From Austropuccinia psidii (Eukaryota > Basidiomycota > Pucciniomycetes > Pucciniales > Sphaerophragmiaceae), in contig JALGQZ010000009.1 of the NCBI GenBank assembly GCA_023105745.1, positions 8,964,937 to 9,028,936 of the forward strand: a stretch of DNA of 64,000 nt, written 5' to 3'. The position numbers and the translations under genes are program-made. Below are positions 23,230 to 32,350 of the stretch, piece after piece. Position 1 is the first letter of the stretch; every line of letters begins with the position of its first letter. Under the pieces are notes generated by a model that saw only the letters and a program-made list of their open reading frames with translations, was not told where the DNA came from and ran no database searches.

Positions 23230-23275
23230 TTTTGGGGGCCTGGCCGTGTTTTTTGACTTTTTTGGGACCTTACAA
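23230..23275 (+). other. Untranslated exon 1 with candidate primer binding site, element B
   Basis: Directly after the LTR comes TTTTGGGGGCCTGGCC, shared with element E (58567 onward) and, on the minus strand, with element C (TTTGGGGGCCC at 41656 downward). A primer binding site beginning TGGGGGCC is plausible and resembles the start of tRNA-Pro-type sites, but the tRNA was not checked. The exon ends ...CTTACAA at 23275, just before a GTAAGT donor, and its last A becomes the first base of the Gag start codon after splicing. Confidence 0.55.
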
Positions 23276-23826
23276 GTAAGTCTTTTCTCTTTTTTATGAC
23301 TTATTAACACATTGTTTTATCCTTTTTTAGGCGTAATTTCTATTTAAATATATATATTTTATATATTTTCACCTTTTTTTTATATATACTCATATTATAA
23401 GAGTATTTTTTACGTGGTTAACACCCACAGTAATTTATTATTTTTGGCGTGTTTTGCATATAAAAACACATAAGCCATTAATAAAGTCCTGTCTTCTTGA
23501 CTGAATAAGGACACCTCTGACTGAAAAACCATCAGTTGAGGCGTGGTCAAGTGTATTGTTAATTCAATAACACTTGTATACAAACCACTTTTTACAGAAT
23601 ACACTTGCAAACCACAAGTGTATCTGAGGGATACTGACACACAAACAGTGTGACAGGGCACCATAAGCTGTATTTTTGACGTGGAATTGTTAATTCAATT
23701 ACACTGTCATTATACAAGGGCATACTGTAATAACATACAAGCCCAGAGGCCATTCTTAGACGTGCAAAACCAGCCTTTTAAGAAGTCTTAACTGACATAA
23801 GCCCTCTTTTTCCTGTTTTGATTCAG
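23276..23826 (+). other. Leader intron of element B (551 bp)
   Basis: It starts GTAAGTCTTTTC and ends with a pyrimidine-rich tract and GATTCAG. Both sites are conserved at the same places in element E (58614-59150, 537 bp), although much of the interior has diverged. Removing it fuses CAA to TGGAAGAA and creates an ATG, after which the frame is coding. There is no ATG at that point in the unspliced RNA. Confidence 0.65.
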
Positions 23827-24126
23827 TGGAAGAAAACTACATCCCACTTGAAACCCAGTCACAGGCCAACACACCAGTGACACCCTCAGAACCAGAGGGC
23901 AGCAAGGGTAAAGGAAAAAGGCTTAGTGAAGGCCTCATTACAGCCAAGAAGTGGACACCAATAGCCACTCAGAGGAGTAGAAAACCACGAAACTCTGCTT
24001 AAATACAAGGTAAACCAACCTTAACCACTTGTACAGGGAAGATTACAATTATTAACCCAGTTGTAACTTCCAAAGGCAAACTGCCCAAAGCAGCAGATAA
24101 CAAATTTGTACAAGGCACAGTCAAAG
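23827..24126 (+). pseudogene. N-terminal Gag exon of element B (one nonsense codon)
   Basis: With the A at 23275 this encodes about 100 residues beginning MEENYIPLETQSQANTP, rich in Ser, Thr, Lys and Pro (SEPEGSKGKGKRL). The same exon in element E is open throughout and differs little in sequence, which supports real coding. In B codon 24000-24002 is TAA where E has TCA. The exon ends ...GTC AAA G before a GTAAATACC donor and shares one base with the next codon. The function is unknown; it is presumably the N-terminal arm of Gag. The start is chosen because the splice creates the only ATG and because E agrees. Confidence 0.6.
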
Positions 24127-24196
24127 GTAAATACCCTAAGAACATAAATTTTTTGACTGCTTGCAAACACTGATATGTCCCCTGCATACCTCAGAG
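24127..24196 (+). other. Second intron of element B with tandem acceptors CAG/CAGAG
   Basis: GTAAATACC donor at 24127, a CACTGAT branch-like motif near 24167, and CCTGCATACCTCAGAG at the 3' end. Acceptor 1 (AG at 24193-24194) gives a 68-bp intron and joins the N-terminal exon to the short Gag frame. Acceptor 2 (AG at 24195-24196) gives a 70-bp intron and joins it to the Gag-Pol frame. Both outcomes keep an open frame. Element E has the identical arrangement at 59451-59518/59520. Without splicing the N-terminal frame stops at a TGA near 24171. Confidence 0.6.
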
Positions 24197-24895
24197 ACCT
24201 TGGCTTCCAAAGGAACCAGCCAGAGGATAGAGCAGGAATGTCTAGAGCCAGAAGACCTGAAAGAAGACACATTGGACACAGTGGTGGATGGCAAAACAAT
24301 GAGGGAGATAATATCAACCTTGCCATTCACACTCCAATTCAACAGAAACCTCAAACCAGAGGACTGGAAGGATATGGATCAAGTTCTTCAAATCCACCAA
24401 CTCCTCAAAGATTTGTTTCAATGGAGCATGGACAACAAGAGGTTCAACCTAGCAACTCACTGGGCAGAACTGGGATCAAGTTGCCAGAAGATCTGTCTCA
24501 AAGAGATAGACTTCAAGGACCTTATGGTAATCACCAAGGGTTGGAACCCTACCAGGCAGCACAGACTCCTGGAGGCAAGGGCACAGAGGATAAGGGAGAA
24601 CCAAGCCACTATCCAAGCTATAGAAGAACAGTTAACCCAGACAGGGCCTACTCAGATTCCTTCAGGTTCACAAGGAGCAAGCCAAATCAGCTCTCCAGTG
24701 GCTTCACACCATTCAGAAACCAGCAGATCAGTGGCCAAGAGTCACCATTCTTCACAATTCCAGGAAGTTTCCAGGAGAAGACAAGGCAACAAGGGCAAGA
24801 ACAAAGCCTCCTTCAACCAGAGGAGGAAAGAGTCAGACCCCATGATCCAGAAGCTGTTAGATTTGGTAAAAGAAGTACACAAGAACCAGAAGTAG
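24195..24895 (+). CDS. Short Gag frame of element B, overlapping the Gag-Pol frame
   Basis: Joined to the N-terminal exon by acceptor 1 this would give a 333-aa protein (334 codons with stop). It has the composition of a folded helical protein: LPFTLQFNRNLKPEDWKDMD, LLKDLFQWSMDNKRF, HWAELGSSCQKICLKEIDFK and RIRENQATIQAIEEQL. A basic tail follows (RRRQGNKGKNKASFNQRRK), suggestive of nucleic-acid binding. Element E keeps the whole frame open with about 15 changes in the same span, and element C has a relative of it (LHELLPDCEKISGPSQYLQV, near 40800-40920, minus strand). I know of no named domain. It is likely the N-terminal or matrix-like Gag product. The whole frame overlaps the Gag-Pol frame on the same strand. 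Confidence 0.6.
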
Positions 24896-27800
24896 CTGTA
24901 AACCACTCTAGAATCAGTAGTCCTAGTAATAGAAACATTACCCCCACTCAGACTGAAAATAACATTATCACATCTGAGAGCAACATCAACAGTGACACAC
25001 TGTGGTTGCAAATGTCCCAATATGCTGAGAAATCTGCAAAGCAGGCTGCAGAATTTGCAGCTGCCCAAGAGAGGATGAGAAAAACTCAAGCCTCATTGGA
25101 GCAGATAGTTAAAAACCTTCAGGAAGGATATGCTCAACTGAGCAAAGCCTCTGAAGAAACCAACAAGAGACTGAATCAAGTCTCTGAAGAACAACACCAT
25201 AGCAGCAGGGACAGGGAGTGTCTAAACCAAGACATCAACAAATTGTTTGATGCCTACCATAGCTTAAAGCCCCAACCACAAGGCCAAGCTATGGAGAATC
25301 CATATCAACCAGATGACATCAAACCAGATGCCATGTTGTTGAATAAGGCAAGATCTCCATCACAATACCAGGATGGAGATGGCATGTCTTATTCAGAGAA
25401 GGAAGCCTTGAAACAGCTTCCTGAGGCCTCAAGCTGGCCCAAATTCTCTGGATCAGGAGAATATGATCATATGGAACTCATAGATTATATTGATGGACTC
25501 TTCATTGATGTACCAAGCATACCAGATAACTGGATTACTGCTAGACTGAATACTGCATTTAAAGGTCATGCAAGTATATGGTACACTGAAATGAAAGAAA
25601 TCCATGGCAGAAGAAATTGGCCATGGTGGAAGAGTCAAATAATCCAAAAGTACAGTAATGGAGCTTGGATATGGAAAAAGACCATGTCATTTGAAAATGA
25701 CAAATACTCTGTGGACAAAGATCCATATGAGTGGTGTCTTAGACAGTCTAAAAGACTTAAAGCCATTGATCCTCAAATGAAAATTCAAATGAGGAATCAT
25801 AAACTTCTGACACAGCTGCCAGGAGAACTAGAGCATGCAGTAAAGTGCAGATGCAACCAAAATTGCACTCTAGATGATATAGCCAATACCTTACAAGACA
25901 TAAGGAAAAGGACTAATATAGGGAAATTCACCCCATATAGAAGCAATAGTTTCAAAGAGAAACAACCTTTCAGGGTAGAGTTTAAAGACAAACCCAGAGA
26001 AAGAGTGGCAGAAGTGGCAAAGAAGAAGAATTCTTGTCAAAATTGTGGTTCAACAGACCACTATGCCAACAACTGTCCAAAAGCAAAGAAGAAAGTCTAT
26101 GCTATAGAAAAAGTCCCTGAAGAAGAACCTCCAACAGAGGATTCTGAATCAGACTCTATGGGTGATGCCATCAGAGAACCATCTGATGAGGATCAAGACC
26201 CAAGAGAGGAATTTCTAGTGGAATACCAAGAGGAAACCCCACTAGAAATCCAGGATATACAGTTGGAAGCAGGCATGCCACAAGACACTGACAACAAGAA
26301 CTTGTGTAAACATACACAAGATGCACAAACATTCCTGGTTACACCAACCAAAGGAATGGCATATATACATGGAACAGCCACAAAAATGACTGTATGTATT
26401 GACAATGATCAGCACCCACTGATCATTGACAGTGGAGCACACTTCTCCATAGTGGCCAGAAATTATCTGGATAACCACTTCCCAAACTGGGAAAAAGAAC
26501 TCTTGCCCACCAGGGCAAAGAACTTTAAGAGTGCATCTGGAAAGATGACCTCTATTGGGACAATTATCAAAGAGATAATTATACCCCACAGAAAAGGTAA
26601 TATCAGACTCAACCCTGAGTTTGTAGTGCTTGAAGATGCCCACATCCAAGGGTTTTTACTGGGAACAGATTACCAGAGGATGTATGGCATAGATATTTAC
26701 AATAGTAAAAATAGGCATATTACCATTGGTACTAACAAGGAAAAGAAATTTTCTATTGCTATATACCAGATATCTTCTCAGGACCCACTGGAAGAACTTC
26801 TGAAAGAATTCAGAGAGGGACAGTTTAGCACTACCCTCACCAGTAAACAAAAGCTAAGTTTACTGAAGATGCTGAGGAAGAATAGACCAGCATTTGCCAT
26901 TGGTGTAGAACCATTAGGCAAGATCAAAGGCCATGATATAGAACTATATCTGGATGTAGAAAGGCCTTATCCACCCATGATAAGGAGACCTCCTTGCCCA
27001 GCAAGTCTGGAGACCAGGAAAGAGATTGAGAAACATATCAATGAACTCCTGGACATGGATGTCATTAGGAAGATTGGACATAATGAAATAGTGGAAATCA
27101 CCACTCCTGTCCTAATCACCTGGCATGATGGCAAGTCTAGATTGTGTGGAGACTTCAGAGCCCTGAACAACTACACAAAAGCAGACAGGTACCCTATACC
27201 AAGGATACCTCATGCCTTGGATAAATTGGCCAAAGCCAAATACATAACCAAGATGGATTGTATGAAGGGCTTCCACCAAAATGGAGTTAAACCAAACTCC
27301 ATGAAATTACTCAGAATATTATGCCATATGGACATATATGAGTACACCAGGATGCCATTTGGCATCAAGAATGCACCAGCCCACTTCCAAAGGATGATGG
27401 ACACCATATTTCAAGAAGAAATAATGGAAGGCTGGATGGTAGTATATATTGATGATATCATTATATACTCAGAGACATGGGAAGATCATGTAGAGTAAAT
27501 AGACAGAGTGCTAAGTAAATGTACACCCATCAATCTAAAAATTTCACTTAAAAAGTGTAATTTTGGCCAACAAGAGCTACTAGCTCTAGGACACAAAGTC
27601 TCAGGCCTTAGTCTGGCAATTGACCAGAACAAAGTAGCAGCAGTACTGCAAAAGCCAGTACCAAAGAGCATTGAAGAAATGCAATATTTCCTTGGGTTTG
27701 CTAGCTACTATAGAAACCACATCAAAAACTTTGCCCACATAACTAGTAGCTTATACAAGTTATGCTCAAAGGATGTAGTTTTTGAAATAACCAAGGAAAG

Positions 27801-30030
27801 GAGGGATGCATATGAGAGGATCAAACATGAACTCACAAATGCACCTGTGCTCATCTTGCCTGACTTTGAACTACCATTCAAGTTATACATAGATGCAGCA
27901 TGCAGCCAAAGCCTAGGAGCAGCCCTTCACCAAAGACAAATTGTAGATGGTGAACCAAGAGAAGGTGTAATATGTTACATCTCCAGGCAGCTGAAAGATT
28001 CAGAAGCCAGGTATGGGGCCACCCAGACAGAATGTCTATGTCTAGTCTGGGCTCTGGAAAAACTCCATTATTATTTGGAGGGTGCAGTCTTTGAAGTCTA
28101 CACAGACTGCACAGCCTTGAAATCTTTACTAAACATGAAGACTACTAATAGACATATGCTGAGATGGCAAATAGCTATCCAGGAGTATAGAGGGAACATG
28201 ACCATCATATACAAGGAAGGTAAAAGCCATACCAATGCAGATGGCCTTAGCAGATGGCCACTGGACAATGTCAAAAGCAATCCAGCTTATGACCCTGAAG
28301 TTGCTGCAAAAATTCCTATCCATTTTATGGAAATTAATAGGAAGAAGAACTTCAGATTCTCTGAATGGGCACCAGGGAGTGGTACCCTTGACAGTGGAAA
28401 CACTGATTCAGAAGGGACAGAAACTCCCATACTGGGAATAAGTTCCTCAGAACTGCACAATGAATTTTTCAATGCAGTACTGAAATCTTATGCTAAACAC
28501 AAACAGTGTAGCATACTACTCCAACTCCTTCAACAAAAATACAGGAGCCCAGAGCTGGAAACCCAGCTGGAGCAACCCTGGTTGAGGGCCTATAAGGACA
28601 ATAAATTCTTCCTTATAGATGGCCTGATTTATCCCAGAGAAAAGCACACCAGTGCACTCACAGTGATAGACAAAGACCACATCTCTTTAATCCTGCAGGA
28701 ATGCCATGACTGCCCCTATATGGGACACATGAGTGAGGACAGGACTAAAGAGAGGGTAGCAAGCACAGCTTGGTGGCCCAAGTGGGAGCAAGAGTTGAGT
28801 GAATACATCAACACTTGTGAAAGATGCCAAAAGGCAAATAGAAAACATGGGAAGAAATATGGGTTACTTCAACATATAGAAGAACCCAAGCACCCATGGG
28901 AAACCATCAACATGGACTGGGTTACAGGACTTGTCCCAGGAGGCAAAGAACACTACAATGCCTGTTTAATCATAGTTGATAGGTTCAGCAAGAGCATGAG
29001 GTGTCTACCATGCCATAAAGAAGACACAGCCATGGACACTGCTCTGTTATTCTGGAATAACATCATATCCACCTGTGGAGTCCCCAAGATCATAATTAGT
29101 GACAGGGACCCAAAATTCACATCTGAATTTTGGACCAACTTATATGACATGCTTGGCACCAAGCTTGCCTTTTCCACAGCTTACCATCCCCAAACAGATG
29201 GCCTAGCTGAAAGGATGATCCAAACAATGGAGGACATCCTCAGAAGGTTCTGTGCCTATGGCATGGAATACAAGGACCATGAGGGATACACCCATGATTG
29301 GGTTACCCTCTTACCAGCAGTTCAGCTGGCTTATAACACAAGCCAGCACTCTACCACAGGAAAAACACCTGCACTGGTAGAGAAAGCGTGGAATCCCCTG
29401 TTACCTGTGGATCACCTGAAGAAAAATCTTCTGACAATCCACCCCACAGCCAAAGACTTCCATGATATGTGGAAGAAAGCCTGTGATACTGCAGCCAAAT
29501 GCATAGCTGAGGCCAAAGAGTATAACAAGCAGAGGTGGGACAAATCACATATGGAACCTGACTTCAAGGAAGGGGACCAGGTGTTAGTGTCTACACTGAA
29601 CTTTAACAATCTCAAAGGACCTAAGAAAATGAGAGACTCATTTGTAGGGCCCTTCACTATCATTAAGTTGATAGGGAAGAATGCAGTAGAAGTCAAGCTC
29701 ACTGAGGAGTTTTCTAGGAAACACCCAGTCTTTCCAGTGAGCCTGGTCAAACCATACTTCCAGACAAAGGAGGATAAATTCCCCTCCAGGAAGAAAAATA
29801 CCACTCCACCAGAAATAGTGGAAGTAGAAGACTCTCCTGGACCTGTGAGTAAAATAATCAGGGCCAGGAAAATCAGACTTAATGGAAAGGACCAAAGACA
29901 ATACCTAGTCAGATTCAAAAACCAGACAGCTGATAAAGACAAATGGTTGGCAGAGGATGCCATACCAGATGGGAACCTTCATTTAAGGAGATTCAGAGCC
30001 TCTAGGAGGACTGAAAAGTCTCATCAATGA
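24197..30030 (+). pseudogene. Gag-Pol polyprotein of element B (one internal stop)
   Basis: One frame, broken only by TAA at 27496-27498. The order is as follows. A low-complexity N-terminal part overlaps the short Gag. A coiled-coil-like stretch (MRKTQASLEQIVKNLQEG) lies near 25075. Next are the capsid-like region (WPKFSGSGEYDHMELIDYID, WPWWKSQIIQKYSNG) and a CCHC knuckle CQNCGSTDHYANNC (~26034). Protease is HPLIIDSGAHFSIV (~26420). Reverse transcriptase has VVYIDDIIIYS (~27440). RNase H shows [17 protein letters not shown] (~27880) and [15 protein letters not shown]. Integrase has a CHDC...CERC zinc region (~28700-28830) and catalytic [16 protein letters not shown] and GLAERMIQ. A chromodomain-like C-terminus ([18 protein letters not shown], ~29895-29950) completes it. 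The stop falls between RT and RNase H, where related copies read through with a sense codon. Otherwise the length is normal for the family. Confidence 0.9.
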
Positions 30031-30037
30031 TGAGCCT

Positions 30038-30055
30038 TTTTTTAGAGGGAGGGTA
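30038..30055 (+). other. Polypurine tract of element B
   Basis: TTTTTAGAGGGAGGGTA immediately precedes the TGTCAGCC start of the 3' LTR, the expected place for the plus-strand primer. Confidence 0.8.
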
Positions 30056-31485
30056 TGTCAGCCTGTGACTCAAAACCAGAGCACAAGCATGACAGCCAAA
30101 ATACCATAAACCAATGGTATAGCCAAAATACCACCAAAACATGGAACTGAGCCAAATTAGCTCAAAAGGTATCAAAAGAAAGAGGAAACTCACCTCTTTC
30201 TGAAAATATAAGTCCCATCACCATAGGACAAGAAATAACAAAGTTATTCCTGCTCAAAGTTATTGCTGAGCATAAACCTTAATTTTCACCTCTCATCTAA
30301 AATCTAGAAGGAGAGGCTTAACCCCATCAAATGGGTATTCAAAATGAAGCTCTAAGCCAGGGCTATCCAATGGTACTAGCCAAACTGAGCTAGCACCAGT
30401 ATTACTTGAGTTATGGTCAAATTCAGACCAAATAAGGGTGAACAAAACATTCACCTCTCATCTAACCTTTACAGTTTTAGTGTGAGATACTTAAAGTGGG
30501 GTCTTTTTGGAAAGAGCACAATCAGGGCTATCTGATGGTGTCATCCATTTCCTCACATCTCAACTAGAACAGAAGTTATTGGCCAAACAAGTTTAATACA
30601 GCTTTTGCCCAAACCACGCCAATGTACAAAAGTACTTGTACATGGGATAAGTTTGCCATATTTAATGATAGCCATGTCAAGTTGGGTACCATTGTGTAGA
30701 GCCCATACAGGGCTATTCAATGAACCAACTTTGAGCTTGATATCTCAAAAACTGACAGAGTTATGACCATTTTAAGGTCAAAATCCCACCTGCTGTCATA
30801 TACAGCCTTACCATGGGATAATACCCTATAACCATGAATATGAGGTGTCAAATAGACAAAGAAGCATGTTTTTACTTCAATACCTCATATGTCAGTCAAT
30901 ACTGGGGTCCCATACAGTTTCTGTACAGCATTCTACGCGTCATACACGTCAGAATCAGGCTGTGAGGTCCCCAGATGAAAATTTTCACCCTGTATTGGTG
31001 AAAACTGCCCAGATGTGGTTTCAAAACCACATCTGAGCCCAATACAGGGTATACAGGCTGTTTGCAAACCACAAGCTTGTCATGAGGAGTGAAAAATCTT
31101 CACTTCCTCTATGTGAAAAGGTCTAACAGCCTTTTCACCTCAATTTCAGGATAAAAGGAGAGCTTTTCACAGCCAAAACCTTTCCTCATCCTGCTCTTGA
31201 ATAACCTACGTAGTAAACTGTCAAAAACAGTTTTACTCTTGGTTAAATAATCAGGTATAATTATAATCTTTAATTATTGTAGACTTTATTATTGTAATCC
31301 AACAGAAAAAGCCTGCACCCAGGGTTCTCAATAGCGCTCACCACCACTATTTCTCAATAGTAGAACCCTTTTATCTTATTATAAACCTTTATAAATCTTT
31401 TTTTAAATCATTTTCTGTCGTGTCACATACACAGTTAAAGTTGTAATTAGCCTAGTTATACCTTTATCATAGTATTATCCTGACA
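30056..31485 (+). repeat. 3' LTR of element B (1430 bp)
   Basis: Same length as the 5' LTR with about 8 substitutions, four transitions and four transversions by eye (e.g. CTCATCAAACC versus CTCATCTAACC). It is followed by ATATA, the right target-site duplication. Confidence 0.95.
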
Positions 31486-31490
31486 ATATA

Positions 31491-32350
31491 AATAGGCCTG
31501 CTCTTTTATGAGACATTGATAATTATGATTTATTTCAAACTAGAATAAATGAATTTATAGATGTTTAGATGAATATTAATTTCAATTCTTGATTAATAGC
31601 TCATAAAATTATTTATAAGAATTCTGAAAGAGTAGGACCAAAAATCACAATGCTTACTCTAAACTGTCTGATAAAAGATTTTATTTTTAAATAAAAATTA
31701 TTAATATGTTGAAAATAATTCTATCAGATACCAATTGAATTTTAAATACATGGGGTAATTGTGATGGTCAACTCTCCAAAATCTTGATAAGTTAAAATAT
31801 TAGATCATCACTCTGAGTAAATGATATTCATGAATAAAATAAGATCCCTGAATGAAATTACAAAATATTTATTTCCACCTGAATAAATAAATTAGCTAAA
31901 CCTTGGATATATAGTAAATGGTATTGAAAGTTTACCATGATTTTGGATCTCTCCATATTATCAGAATAATAATTGAATATTCAAATTAAATTTAGGATGA
32001 GAAAAAGAAATATTCTTTAACTCTATTTATGGAATCATAAGAGCTCTTCCTATACTTTATAAATATTCATGGTTAGATCATTTAATGATGAAGGATGTAA
32101 TAGTTCCAAAGGGGGTTAGTTAAGTCAAATCTCAAGTTGGTGTTCCTGAAAATGGGAGGTTTGAAGAAAGAAAATTGTGTTTTATGTTTCCATTTTACAT
32201 CCCCTTGATACCCCTTGATTCATCATTGGGGACTGAACCAAAAAATGACCTCTTTCATGCCAATACTGGTTTTCTTCTTCAATGCACTGAAATAATAGGG
32301 GAAAATGTTGTAGAAAAGGACAATTTAGTTATATTTTCTCATAAAGATCA
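31491..32350. other. AT-rich DNA between element B and element C
   Basis: Before B inserted, this abutted 21799. By length it should include the distal end of the element-C 3' LTR, but no similarity to 41657-42400 could be recognised by eye, so that end is either deleted or strongly diverged. A 61-codon plus-strand frame at 32175-32360 has no recognised relatives. Confidence 0.35.

Larger units (their letters stand above)
21800..31485 (+). mobile_element. Complete young Ty3/Gypsy chromovirus-like element B
   Basis: Two 1430-bp LTRs (21800-23229 and 30056-31485) begin TGTCAGCC and end CCTGACA. They enclose a leader, Gag region, Gag-Pol frame and polypurine tract. The 5-bp flanks ATATA at 21795-21799 and 31486-31490 are a perfect target-site duplication. 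By eye the LTRs differ at about 8 of 1430 positions (~99.4% identical), so insertion was recent. Two nonsense codons (24000-24002 in the N-terminal Gag exon and 27496-27498 after the RT) are the only disabling changes noticed. Element E at 57129 is an older sibling. Confidence 0.95.

Noticed and set aside
24130..24175. Ribosomal -1 shift at AAATTTT as the link between the N-terminal Gag frame and the short Gag frame in element B
   Set aside because: The heptamer is A-AAT-TTT in B but A-AAG-TTT in E, so it is not conserved, whereas the intron sites that give the same joining are identical in both.
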